Source: an uncultured Pedobacter sp. (GTDB taxonomy: Bacteria > Bacteroidota > Bacteroidia > Sphingobacteriales > Sphingobacteriaceae). From it: a stretch of 64,000 nt of DNA. Shown here one piece after another: positions 53,020 through 61,661 of the stretch. The stretch covers positions 1-64,000 of the forward strand of contig NZ_CAMLIG010000003.1 of the NCBI RefSeq assembly GCF_946480185.1. The letters are read 5' to 3'. The position numbers and the translations under genes are program-made. The notes beneath the pieces were generated by a model that worked only from the letters and a program-made list of their open reading frames with translations, made no database searches and was not told where the DNA came from. How positions within the stretch are numbered: position 1 is the stretch's first letter; every line of letters starts with the position of its first letter.

Positions 53020-56000
53020 TTATTTTAAAAAAATTCTTACCGGGCCCAATAATCCAGATTTTAACAAGGGGTCCTCAGCGGTATAGCGCTGAAAAGCAAC
53101 AAATGATATTCTGCGACTTGGACGTTCTCCGCCTTTCAACAGCCACTTTGGCCATTTTCCATTTTTTGGGCCGTCATCCGGCAATGCCTGATCGCCGATT
53201 AGCCTGTTAGGCCATAAATTTGCCACAGCTATTTCCAGCTTGTTGTCCTTGTCTTTCAGATCATCTGTTATTTCTAACTGGTTACCTGTCCATACTACTC
53301 CAATCTCTTTTCCATTTAGTTTCACGGTCGCCATATTTTTTACTTCTCCCAAATCAAGGAATATTCTTTTTCCTTTTAGATCTGGTCGTTGTTGCAGATC
53401 AAATTGTTTGGTGTATGTAGCAATACCCGAATAATATTTAATCCCTTTATTGGTGCTTGCGGTCCAGTCTGTTAATTCATTGAACACTGTTTTCTCCGGG
53501 CCTCCCCATTTTGGGTCAAAGGAAACATTCCAAGAGCCACTGAGTGTAGCTAAGGTTGTTTCTGCCGGAAAATTAACTGAATTTAAAGGCGGTTTTAGAT
53601 CAGCTTTTGAAAAAACAATAAAAAAGCTTTCATAGGGCGCAAAGGCCATGGGGATGATGGTCTGCTCTCCATCTTTCTTAAATTCGGGCAACATGGTCAT
53701 CTCTCCGGTAACGGAATTCCACAACTGAGGTTTGCCAACAACCGTCCTAAAATAGCATTGCGTACTTATTTTTTTATCCGTTCTGTTGGCCACAAAATAA
53801 ATATCGAAATCTTTTGAAGTACGGTGGGTATATCTTACTTCGCCCGTTGTGGAGCTAAAATCAACCGGAACATTCATCTGATCCAAAATTTCCACAACTG
53901 TTTCATACTCGGGATACAAAATAGTGTCCTGCTTAAAATTAATATCGCCTCCAAAAATTATTTTTCCCTGTCCGTAAGCTATCTGTTGTTGTGCGGTAGG
54001 TATTTTGTCCGTTTTCCAGATCTGAGCAACCAGATTTTTTATCCTTGCATCGCTCTGCGGAAAATTAGTTAAGCCGGGCGCTCTTGTTGGCGGCACCCCT
54101 ATTACCGTCGCGCCTGCTTTAACGAGGTCATCTATTTTCTGTAGAAGCTGCGGCGTGATGGTATAAGAAAAAGGCATGACCAATATTTTGTAAGTTGCAC
54201 CGCTTGGGAAAACAATTTCGTGATTGCTTACCGTTGCGCTGTACAGTTGCGATGGCGCACAACCATCAAAATTATAGCCTTTCCGGTCCGGAAAAAGCGC
54301 TTCGCCATCAAAAGCAGAAGCTGGCGCCCTAAAAACGTGGGGAGCGCCCTCTGGCGTTAAGTAAAGAATATCGGCCACGGTTCTGCCCTGTTGCAATAAA
54401 AACTGACTACGCGATACATAATCATGATAACCGTGTATCATTGGCCACCAGGTTTGGTTACGGTCCCAATGTACGCCATACTGCCCCATGGTCATCCCGG
54501 GTTTTAACGAGTCTGGCAACGATTGGTGCTGAAAAGTGTGATAAGTGAGCTTATTGATGCCGGCAGCGAAAGCCCAGTCTCCTTGGTTTTTCATGGATCC
54601 GGGATATTGCGTAAAGCCTTCTTTTTTACCTGCGGTAAAAGCTTCTGCCGGAACTACTTTTTGGCCGTTGATATGTGCTACGGAGGCTGCCTCTACAGCG
54701 GCAAATGAGGTATTAAAAAAACCCGGGCTCCAAAATTCTGCCATGATCACATCTGCTACATTCCCCAGTTCCATATCGGCCGTGGGGTTCATATCGTAAG
54801 GTTCGATGGATAGGCCCAGACCGTATTTTCTAGCGTATTTTTTGAGATAGCCCGCGTGGTTTTCCAAAACCAGCTCCATAGAGGTTTGCCTTAAATCCCA
54901 TAAAAAACGCTCGCTTATTTCTTTACTTTCTACTACGTTGCCTAGATAAACCAGATAAAACGGCTGCGGATCATAGCCACGGCGCTTTTCAAATTCTTTT
55001 CTAAAATTGGGCGTCCAGTTCTGTGCGCCCATTTCCCAGCTGTCCATGTGCAACATTTTTAGCCCTCCGGCCGATTTGGGATTGGGCTTGCCCGCTTTTT
55101 CAATCAGCTTACCCACATAATTGTCCAAATGTGATCTGATGGCCACGGTATCGAACTTATTGGACTCGAAACCTAAACCGGGCACCGGTGCCGGCCTGGT
55201 TACGGCTCCGTTGTTTCTGCTGCCAAAGCGCATAATGGTCCAGTTTCCAGATGGCGGGTTCCAGTTTAAGACACCGTCTTTCTGCAATAAATGGGTCAAA
55301 TCTCTGATGTTTTCTTTGGGTATAAAAGCGCCTAGTGCAGTTTTTTGAAAGTTTTGCACTGAAGGCAAGAACTGTTTGGTTCCCTTTACGGAACTATATG
55401 GTGCTCTGTAGTAAAGTGCCTTTTCATCTGTATCTGCAATTTTTTGGCTTGCCGGTGGTGTTGGAAATGCCAAAACTGCAACATCTTCGTAGAAATCACT
55501 CCATTTTTTTTCGAGCTCAGGTGTAAACGTAGCTTTACCAAAATAAGGTTTTTTGGGATCGGGAATTGGAAGTTTTATTACTTCTTTATCACCATTAGAA
55601 ACCAAGGTTGTACTGGCTACCAAATGTTGCATGGATTGTGATGGGTTTACCCAAGGTCCGCCACTGCCTGTCCAACCGGGACCAACGCCTAAGGTCATTT
55701 GAATGCCTAACCGCTCGCACTCATGCACAGCGAATGCAAATAGATTTTGCCACTCTTCACTCAGGAAATCTACGTTTCCACGCGGAATACCTATGTTTAC
55801 TTCTAAAAAAAGTACACTTCCTATACCTGCGCTTTTCATCGCTTCCAAATCTTTGGTTATCCCAGATTTAGAAATATTGCCATCCATAAAATACCAGTAA
55901 ACTCCAGGTTTGCTTTCGATAGGCGGGTTTTTAAATCCGTTTTTTAAGCTGATATAGTCTCGTTTTGCAGTACAGCCTAACAATACCAAGGTTAGTAAAA

Positions 56001-56031
56001 AAAACAATAAGGTCTTGTTGTGCTTTCTCAT
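53020..56031 (-). CDS. GH106 alpha-L-rhamnosidase-family lipoprotein
   Basis: A 1003-aa lipoprotein (Cys20 in LVLLGCTAKR). The N-terminal part 'SLKNGFKNPPIESKPGVYWY', 'KDLEAMKSAGIGSVLFLEV' and 'CERLGIQMTLGVGPGWTGSG GPWV' is the hallmark of GH106. A C-terminal galactose-binding-like beta-sandwich (VKNMATVKLNGKEIGVVWTG) follows, as in BT0986-type enzymes, which remove rhamnose in calcium-dependent fashion. It lies upstream of the isomerase in a two-gene operon. Its base composition appears higher in GC than the other cargo genes, which suggests a separate origin. Confidence 0.9.
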   Translation of the reverse strand: MRKHNKTLLFFLLTLVLLGCTAKRDYISLKNGFKNPPIESKPGVYWYFMDGNISKSGITKDLEAMKSAGIGSVLFLEVNIGIPRGNVDFLSEEWQNLFAFAVHECERLGIQMTLGVGPGWTGSGGPWVNPSQSMQHLVASTTLVSNGDKEVIKLPIPDPKKPYFGKATFTPELEKKWSDFYEDVAVLAFPTPPASQKIADTDEKALYYRAPYSSVKGTKQFLPSVQNFQKTALGAFIPKENIRDLTHLLQKDGVLNWNPPSGNWTIMRFGSRNNGAVTRPAPVPGLGFESNKFDTVAIRSHLDNYVGKLIEKAGKPNPKSAGGLKMLHMDSWEMGAQNWTPNFRKEFEKRRGYDPQPFYLVYLGNVVESKEISERFLWDLRQTSMELVLENHAGYLKKYARKYGLGLSIEPYDMNPTADMELGNVADVIMAEFWSPGFFNTSFAAVEAASVAHINGQKVVPAEAFTAGKKEGFTQYPGSMKNQGDWAFAAGINKLTYHTFQHQSLPDSLKPGMTMGQYGVHWDRNQTWWPMIHGYHDYVSRSQFLLQQGRTVADILYLTPEGAPHVFRAPASAFDGEALFPDRKGYNFDGCAPSQLYSATVSNHEIVFPSGATYKILVMPFSYTITPQLLQKIDDLVKAGATVIGVPPTRAPGLTNFPQSDARIKNLVAQIWKTDKIPTAQQQIAYGQGKIIFGGDINFKQDTILYPEYETVVEILDQMNVPVDFSSTTGEVRYTHRTSKDFDIYFVANRTDKKISTQCYFRTVVGKPQLWNSVTGEMTMLPEFKKDGEQTIIPMAFAPYESFFIVFSKADLKPPLNSVNFPAETTLATLSGSWNVSFDPKWGGPEKTVFNELTDWTASTNKGIKYYSGIATYTKQFDLQQRPDLKGKRIFLDLGEVKNMATVKLNGKEIGVVWTGNQLEITDDLKDKDNKLEIAVANLWPNRLIGDQALPDDGPKNGKWPKWLLKGGERPSRRISFVAFQRYTAEDPLLKSGLLGPVRIFLK

Positions 56032-56511
56032 TTAAAATTATATCATTTACTCAACGCATAAGTTACAACATCGCCATAAGTTCACAACATCATAAAATAT
56101 ATTTCATATAAAAACTTCATAGGAAGGTCGCTACTAAAAAGCAAGCGAATTTCAAGTCATAAAGACATATTTTTTTTTACATGATGGAATATTTTAATTA
56201 GGTTTTAGAAAACTTTACTTCTGTCAAAACTAATAAAACAACACTATTTTACATTTATACAAAATGACATATGTTTTGCTCTTTTTGTCTAATTTCACTT
56301 GACCTTACAATCGTAATTAATAAACGTGTTAATCAACTTTATGAGAAAAACCTTGTGTTTCACAACAAGCATATACCCATCATATTTTAAATAAGTATGT
56401 GTGATATGTGACACAAAACAGGCATATTAAAATTCTGAATCTTAGCAAAAAAGATGGTATATTGTCTTTATAGATTTTCCAAAGCCATTAATCTACACTA
56501 CCGCTAGAAAA
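56032..56511. other. 480-bp boundary region between cargo and mob operon
   Basis: No gene is seen. It should contain the promoter of the GH106 operon and the 3' end of the mob transcript. It holds AACTTCATAGGAAGGT (56115-56130), which matches 14 of 16 bases of the 32-bp dyad element at 7295-7310 and could be a degenerate third copy marking the cargo junction. It also has an AAATGACATATG sequence near 56264, short of the cargo motif by one base. Confidence 0.45.
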
Positions 56512-58527
56512 TTAAAAGGAAACGCTGTGATTTTTGTTATATGTTTGGTCAAGATCATGTTTCGTATGAGAAAATGTATCATTTAATTTTATTAAGTCGA
56601 GTTCTTTCGTAAGTAGAGTTATGATATCCTTTTTTACGATAGTATAATTTTCATCTAAATCTGCTTTAGTTACGTTTTGGATAAGAGGTATCGGTACATA
56701 TGAATCTTTTTCCTTATTAATAATAAAATGATCATTCTGAATTTCACTATTAAACATTTTCAGCTCTACCTTCTGTTGAGGATTATCAGCAATCATCCCC
56801 ACGAATTCACCAGAAGACAAAGCTGATATTTTTGCAGCAGGAATTGCATAATCCAGTTGCCTGGATTTGGTTGTTGAGATATCATTGCTGTTGATACTTA
56901 TGCTCTTCCTGTCCTGCATAATCTTTCCGAAATTTTCAGATAAAGTTTTCGCCGTATCTCCTGTTACCTGCCCGCTTATAACGTTCCCCACAATTCCTGT
57001 AATCACGTCGGCTTGCTCTTTTCCATAATCCTTACGCAACTGACTGAAATCCTGTACTGCTAATGTTGTGGAGACCTTATTGCTCCTCGCTGTAGCTATC
57101 AGGCTGTCAATATTATTGAAATAGATGGTCGGAAATTCATCAAATATCAAACTGCTTTTCAACTGATCTTTTCTGTTCACCAGCTTAATCATCCTAGAGA
57201 TATAAAGAGAAAATACTGCACCATAGGTCTGTAGCTTTTGTGGATTGTTTCCCAAGCAGACTATCTTTGGTTCCATGGGGTTGTTGATATCCAATGTAAA
57301 ATCATTACCGCTCAGCACATAATAAAGCTGCGGTGAAGATAATCTGGCAAGTCCAATCTTTGCAGATGCTATCTGCCCTTCTAGCTGTGCTTTTGCATTA
57401 TTCTGGAAAGCGGATATAAACGGATTAATTAGGACCTTGATTTCTTCCTCCTGTTGCAGGACGGCAAAAAGTTGGTCATAATCTGTCTGCATTAATTCGA
57501 TGACGTGAGGAAGGGTACAATACATACCGTCTTCATATTTTTTCAGATACCAGATGATTGCTGTCAGAAAGTTGATGGGCGATTCTACGAAGAAATCTCC
57601 CTGCTTCTTTATCCAGTCCCTGTTCAGTCCCAGCATAATAGTTCTGGACGCTTCCGTGGCATCAGTAATATCGGTCATAGCTTTCGGATCCAACGGATTG
57701 CAACGGTGTGTTTGGCTCGGGTCATCAAAATTAATGACATAGAATTTTGGTTTTGCTTTATAGTTATCCTGATATTTCAACAGTTTGTTATAGGCAATCT
57801 TCGTGAGATCATCATATTTGAAATCATATATGAACATAGAAAATCCTTTCCGGATATGCTGGTCTATGATGTGCCGGATGACGAAATAAGATTTACCTGC
57901 TCCCGGTGTTCCTGCTACCAGTATACCCCGAAAAGGATTGATGATATTAATCCAGCTTTTTCTGATTTTTCCTTTCAGATTATATTTTGCAGGCAGGTTG
58001 ATGGAGTATTCATTTTCTAACAGGCGTTCTTCCTGTGGGAACGTTTCATTATCTCTATTGAAAATATCTGGCTGGAGGTTGCTCTTTACCAGCCTTGATA
58101 ACAAAGTGCCTCCCATTAAGATAAAAAGATACCCAGCTGTGGTCATTGCCATATAGCAAATAGCTATGGTAATGATTCCTGCTTGCAGATAGAAACAGAA
58201 TGAACCTGCAAAGTAAAGCACCAGTCCTGTAACCAAACAGATAATGATGGGCGCTGTTTTGATGTCTTCATCTTTTTTACCCTTTATTCCTATCAAAGAG
58301 ATGCATAGAAACAATAAAGTGGCAAGTTTGGGTTTGAGAACATTACTGAACAGTCCCGTCTTTGCGATATTGGCGACTATCCTGTCAGTAATTTCTGCTG
58401 TCCAGCCCCAATGGTGAAAAGCCTGGTAACAGCTTAGGTAAAAATGAATACAAAATATGGAAATACTGATTAACCTTGTAAAGTCTATGATTTTTCTTAA
58501 TCCCTGAATATCTTCTCCCGTGTTCAT
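56512..58527 (-). CDS. mobC: Type IV coupling protein (MobC/VirD4-like)
   Basis: A 671-aa coupling protein that links the relaxosome to the transfer channel. The N-terminal part has membrane segments (about 17-36, 66-82, 92-113 and 117-140). The cytoplasmic ATPase has Walker A GTPGAGKS (206-213) and Walker B 'LIFDEFPTIYF'. 'NPQKLQTYGAVFSLYISRMI' and 'ATARSNKVSTTLAVQDFSQL' are typical VirD4/TraG family segments. In Bacteroides nomenclature this protein is MobC. It lies 18 bases downstream of the relaxase gene in the mobA-mobB-mobC operon. Length and motifs appear intact. Confidence 0.93.
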   Translation of the reverse strand: MNTGEDIQGLRKIIDFTRLISISIFCIHFYLSCYQAFHHWGWTAEITDRIVANIAKTGLFSNVLKPKLATLLFLCISLIGIKGKKDEDIKTAPIIICLVTGLVLYFAGSFCFYLQAGIITIAICYMAMTTAGYLFILMGGTLLSRLVKSNLQPDIFNRDNETFPQEERLLENEYSINLPAKYNLKGKIRKSWINIINPFRGILVAGTPGAGKSYFVIRHIIDQHIRKGFSMFIYDFKYDDLTKIAYNKLLKYQDNYKAKPKFYVINFDDPSQTHRCNPLDPKAMTDITDATEASRTIMLGLNRDWIKKQGDFFVESPINFLTAIIWYLKKYEDGMYCTLPHVIELMQTDYDQLFAVLQQEEEIKVLINPFISAFQNNAKAQLEGQIASAKIGLARLSSPQLYYVLSGNDFTLDINNPMEPKIVCLGNNPQKLQTYGAVFSLYISRMIKLVNRKDQLKSSLIFDEFPTIYFNNIDSLIATARSNKVSTTLAVQDFSQLRKDYGKEQADVITGIVGNVISGQVTGDTAKTLSENFGKIMQDRKSISINSNDISTTKSRQLDYAIPAAKISALSSGEFVGMIADNPQQKVELKMFNSEIQNDHFIINKEKDSYVPIPLIQNVTKADLDENYTIVKKDIITLLTKELDLIKLNDTFSHTKHDLDQTYNKNHSVSF

Positions 58528-58545
58528 GTTTCGTACGATTTGTGG

Positions 58546-59829
58546 TTATAAAGTGAGTTCTTGGTCTTGTTGCGGGCTATTATATTTTTTCTTTTTCTTC
58601 CGCTTTTGTAGATAAGGAGCGTTGTCTGTTGACTGCTTGGTCAATACCTTTTCAAGGAAACTGCCCAGTGCTGTTGGTTTCAGAGAGACTGACCTTGAGG
58701 ATTCGCTTTTTAAATAATCACTTTTGGGTTGAGGCTTTAGATAATACTGCTTTTCGGAAATGATTAAAAAGTCTTTTGCAGACAGCAGCTCTGTAATTGC
58801 CTTTGCATTGTATGCTTTGCCAAGTTGACTGCCATTAAAAACAGTTTTATTCTGGTGGTCTATAAAAGTAATTCCGTAGATAAATTTTTGCTCGTTCTGT
58901 CGGAACACGATCGTAATATGTTGCTTTTGTAGTGTCTCTAACAATGTGTTCTGTGTAATCATTTGGTACTTAGCCAGCACTTTGTCTATTCTGGACTTAA
59001 GATTATCCTTATACTCTTTCCTTTGTTCACGGTTTGTCTCAAAGTATTTCTCCAGTTTGATCAGCGTGGGCTTGCTATAAAATGAGCTTGATTTAATTGG
59101 CACTCCTATTTTTTGTCCCTGTTTATCCATTAAAGAATAGATCAGCCCCTTCTTTTGAAACATCATACTTTCTTCCTTCCCACGGTCGGCTGTCACATTA
59201 AATAATTTAAGCACCGCATTAAATTCCGCCAGAGATGTAAATTTATATTGATTGACCACAGCATTTACAACGTTGCTGATAGCTCTCTTTGTCGGCAGGT
59301 GTCCGTATAGTACTTTTTGAGGGTCAGCAGGTTTGATTCCGGGCAATGGCTTGAATTGCTTGTTTTCTGCAACCACCAGGTTAAACTCCTTTTCTATTGC
59401 TTTCCTTGCGGGCTCTGAAAGGTCTCTTCCAATATTATGCAGATCAATACGTTTGCTGTCCCGTTGCACATTCGTCGTCACCAAGTGGACATGCTGGTGA
59501 GCGGCATCATAATGTCTGTATGCCAGGAAAGGCTGGTCGCCAAAGCCTATCCTTTCCATATACGTTATTGATATCCTTTGCAACTTTTCATTATCCAGCT
59601 TTTCACTGCTGTCAAAGTTCAGCGAGATATGCAGTGCATTGGTCTTTACCCTCGGGTTAAGCATGGTGAGATGTAGGAATCTTTGTAGCTTCTGGCCAAA
59701 ATTCATATCGTTGATTTCGCCTGCAAAACCGCTTGCCATAATCAAGCTCGCCTCTCCTGTCGCCACCTTATTTTCATTATAATGTAGGATACCTCGTATA
59801 CTTTTTCCAATCATGATTTTTGCAACCAT
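58546..59829 (-). CDS. mobB: Relaxase/mobilization nuclease MobB
   Basis: A 427-aa relaxase. The three-histidine metal site is H111, H113 and H115 in AHQHVHLVTTN. The N-terminal 'MIGKSIRGILHYNENKV' carries the tyrosine region (Y17) expected to attack the nic site. 'NALHISLNFDSSEKL' and 'NIGRDLSEPARKAIEKEFNL' are conserved in Bacteroidetes MobB proteins. It nicks DNA at oriT and leads the strand into the recipient. Its start overlaps mobA by 19 bases, so translation is coupled. The basic C-terminal tail is rich in K and R (KRKKKKKYN). Confidence 0.93.
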   Translation of the reverse strand: MVAKIMIGKSIRGILHYNENKVATGEASLIMASGFAGEINDMNFGQKLQRFLHLTMLNPRVKTNALHISLNFDSSEKLDNEKLQRISITYMERIGFGDQPFLAYRHYDAAHQHVHLVTTNVQRDSKRIDLHNIGRDLSEPARKAIEKEFNLVVAENKQFKPLPGIKPADPQKVLYGHLPTKRAISNVVNAVVNQYKFTSLAEFNAVLKLFNVTADRGKEESMMFQKKGLIYSLMDKQGQKIGVPIKSSSFYSKPTLIKLEKYFETNREQRKEYKDNLKSRIDKVLAKYQMITQNTLLETLQKQHITIVFRQNEQKFIYGITFIDHQNKTVFNGSQLGKAYNAKAITELLSAKDFLIISEKQYYLKPQPKSDYLKSESSRSVSLKPTALGSFLEKVLTKQSTDNAPYLQKRKKKKKYNSPQQDQELTL

Positions 59830-60221
59830 TTTTCTGCGAGTTGGGATATTAAAATTAGCAGTCTATCCATCTTTTCATCGACTTCCTTATATAGACCTGC
59901 GACTTTGGTTATATAGAACGCCCTTTTAGTCTCCGTTTTGTCCTGGTTAAAACTTCGCGTAATCTGGTTGATGTTCACACCTATGGCTTTGAGCTCCTTG
60001 CGGATAAGTGCCAGTTCTTCCATAGGAGCATTCATGGAAGTATCTATATGGAAAAGCTTTATTTTTTGATTGGACAAGACCATCCGGGCAACTTCTGCAA
60101 TAGAGCCACAATTGCTTTGCTTACGAACCGTGTCAAGATGTTTAAAGGTCGCTTCTGTTACCCTTGTTCTGATGATGCGTGTTAAAAGTTCCTGTGGCTT
60201 TGCAGACTTTTTCCTGGACAT
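59811..60221 (-). CDS. mobA: Mobilization accessory protein MobA (MobC-like relaxosome protein)
   Basis: A 136-aa protein with an N-terminal ribbon-helix-helix-like region (IIRTRVTEATFKHLDTVRKQ, then SIAEVARMVLSNQKI) and the 'LALIRKELKAIGVNINQITR' motif of the MobC relaxosome family. It should bind oriT and help the relaxase load. It is the first gene of the mob operon. Immediately upstream is the inverted-repeat-rich segment 60250-60322 that I propose as oriT. Confidence 0.88.
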   Translation of the reverse strand: MSRKKSAKPQELLTRIIRTRVTEATFKHLDTVRKQSNCGSIAEVARMVLSNQKIKLFHIDTSMNAPMEELALIRKELKAIGVNINQITRSFNQDKTETKRAFYITKVAGLYKEVDEKMDRLLILISQLAEKWLQKS

Positions 60222-60249
60222 ATCGTTACGCTTTTACAGCTGTCTCACA

Positions 60250-60322
60250 GGGTGCAAGTTCCGCGCACCCGTTTCCCGGCGTAGTCCGGCAAAGATATTT
60301 TTGTGGACAAAAATACATCTTT
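60250..60322. other. Candidate oriT region
   Basis: Immediately upstream of mobA lie an inverted repeat GGGTGC (60250-60255) / GCACCC (60265-60270), a CCGG-cgtagt-CCGG pair, and a long inverted repeat pairing 60291-60296 with 60317-60322 and 60297-60304 with 60307-60314 (AAAGAT.ATTTTTGT). Clustered dyads next to relaxosome genes are typical of origins of transfer. The nic site cannot be identified by eye. Confidence 0.5.
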
Positions 60323-60398
60323 GCTGACCATCCTCGTGGGCCAACGCTCCCCTGCAAAACTGCTCTTAGTTTCTGCTGAAAATAAATGAAAATTTAGG

Positions 60399-60581
60399 TT
60401 AAGCTATTTTTTGCATGTCGTCGCCTAACTTCTGATTTTTTAAAAATTTTAGTGGCTCGAATGATCGAAGCAGTCGCCTAATTCTGTTTCGTGATCCGTT
60501 CCTTAAGCGTTGTATTTTTGGCTGATAGTTGACATCTAGACCGGACTTAATTTCTAGATTGGTGTGTCGGTTCTGTTTCAT
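60399..60581 (-). CDS. Small basic protein, doubtful
   Basis: A 60-aa frame with very high Arg/Lys content (RLRNGSRNRIRRLLRSFEPL). It lies between the 32-bp dyad at 60630 and mobA in the same direction, so it would be the first gene after that element. I do not recognise it. The composition and lack of a fold pattern make a chance ORF possible. Confidence 0.25.
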   Translation of the reverse strand: MKQNRHTNLEIKSGLDVNYQPKIQRLRNGSRNRIRRLLRSFEPLKFLKNQKLGDDMQKIA

Positions 60582-60629
60582 GATCTTATTGTTATAGCTC
60601 CAAAGATTGAAGTATTATTACTTCAGTAT

Positions 60630-60661
60630 TCACACCTTCATCGGAAGGTGTGAAAGATTTT
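60630..60661. repeat. 32-bp dyad element, mob copy
   Basis: It has 28 of 32 positions identical to 7291-7322 in the same orientation relative to a leftward operon. The core is a perfect 9-bp inverted repeat, CACACCTTC and GAAGGTGTG, with spacer ATCG (60631-60652). It is located upstream of the mob operon. It is probably a shared operator. Confidence 0.62.
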
Positions 60662-60690
60662 ATGCTGATAAAATATTCAATACAGAATAA

Positions 60691-60711
60691 AAGGCTCTTA
60701 AATGAGCCCTT
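60691..60711 (-). terminator. Terminator overlapping the radC stop codon
   Basis: On the minus strand GGGCTC-ATTTAA-GAGCC is followed by TTTTATTCTG. The radC stop TAA lies in the loop. This short stem with a T-rich tail should end the radC transcript. Confidence 0.6.
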
Positions 60712-61168
60712 CATCTGCAAAAGAAAAATAGGCTTCGGCGGTTAAAATGATATGGTCTAAAACAGCTATATCCAAAAGTTCGCCTCCAGCTTTGACTTTG
60801 GAGGTTAATCTTAAATCAGCGTTACTGGGCTTTAGATTTCCTGATGGATGGTTATGTGCTAAAACTATATTTGACGCTCCCGCTTTGAGTGCGGCACTAA
60901 ATATAAGTTTTGGATCTGCCACAGTTCCGTTGATACCGCCAGATGATACTTCGTAAATACCAATTACTTTATTGGCTCTATTTAGTAGCATGATCTTGAA
61001 CTGTTCCTGAAATTCGATTTTGTTCAGGTTCCAGTTGTTATACAAGATTCCATAGACCTCTTTGGAAGAAGTTACCCTTGGTCTTTCCGATGCTTTGAAT
61101 TTAGGCGTATAAACCACGCTGATTTCTGAAACCTGAAACAATGAGATTTGATTTTGAAGCTTTTCCAT
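60698..61168 (-). CDS. radC: RadC-like JAB/MPN domain protein
   Basis: A 156-aa protein with the metal-binding JAMM motif AHNHPSGNLKPSNADLRLT near residues 103-121 and the upstream 'MLLNRANKVIGIYEVSSGGI' strand. It is the short RadC form common on Bacteroidetes mobile elements, lacking the N-terminal helix-hairpin-helix domain of chromosomal RadC. Despite the name, a repair function is doubtful. Mobile-element versions may act during establishment in a new host. It is transcribed leftward with its own terminator, between the recombinase and mob modules. Confidence 0.88.
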   Translation of the reverse strand: MEKLQNQISLFQVSEISVVYTPKFKASERPRVTSSKEVYGILYNNWNLNKIEFQEQFKIMLLNRANKVIGIYEVSSGGINGTVADPKLIFSAALKAGASNIVLAHNHPSGNLKPSNADLRLTSKVKAGGELLDIAVLDHIILTAEAYFSFADEGLI

Positions 61169-61257
61169 AATGAATGTTTTTAAATGAATTGATTATGGTG
61201 CCTCATCCGGCTGAAGGCAGTATTAAGGCAAAGTGGAGATTCAAAAAATGTGGAGGC

Positions 61258-61274
61258 TCCCGATAAAATCGGGA
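61258..61274 (+). terminator. Hairpin with T-run, + strand orientation
   Basis: A 7-bp stem (TCCCGAT / ATCGGGA), loop AAA, followed by TACCC and seven T. It is oriented as a rightward terminator, but no rightward gene precedes it. It may insulate the recombinase module or be a relic. Confidence 0.4.
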
Positions 61275-61448
61275 TACCCTTTTTTTGGATACTACTTTGG
61301 TAAAACGAACCTGTGTAATGCATTCTGCCGAAATTTGCGGTAATGATTAATTTATTGTCATTTTCACTATTCAACTAAAACCATACAATCATTGCATTAG
61401 GGTGTGAAGGGATCTGTTCCATCGAATCCATCTTTGAAAAAAATCTGG

Positions 61449-61610
61449 ATGGAAAACAAAAAACGGAATATCACGCCGGAAAAAGCAATCAAAATACTCG
61501 AACAACACGGCACATTTGTCTCATTAGAAGAAGCCAAAATCGTGTTGGATTTAATGTATAAATTCGCTAAATTGGCACTAAGCAACAATTTGAAGGGTAT
61601 TAATAAATGA
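61449..61610 (+). CDS. Small protein upstream of the serine recombinase
   Basis: A 53-aa helical protein starting MENKKRNITPEKAIKILEQH and continuing 'GTFVSLEEAKIVLDLMYKFAKL'. I recall similar short proteins encoded immediately before serine recombinases in Sphingobacteriaceae, but no function. I prefer the ATG at 61449. The frame is open to 61404. It ends 51 bases before the chosen recombinase start and probably shares its transcript. It could be an excision factor or a regulator of recombination direction. This is speculation from position. Confidence 0.55.
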   Translation: MENKKRNITPEKAIKILEQHGTFVSLEEAKIVLDLMYKFAKLALSNNLKGINK

Positions 61611-61661
61611 TTGAAAAACTTTCTACTCAGTCCCTTTCCACAAATATTTAATAACAAAAAC

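Noticed and set aside
12142..56031. Ulvan utilization locus, based on PL24-like propellers with GH88 and GH78
   Set aside because: Ulvan is sulfated and its loci carry several sulfatases. None is visible here. A related unsulfated acidic rhamnan fits better, although sulfatases could be encoded elsewhere.
57505..58020. 171-aa rightward ORF antisense to the coupling-protein gene
   Set aside because: It lies fully inside the well-supported mobC frame and has no recognisable domain or leader.
61180..61374. 64-aa leftward ORF upstream of radC
   Set aside because: It runs through a rightward terminator-like hairpin and T-run and has no recognisable pattern.
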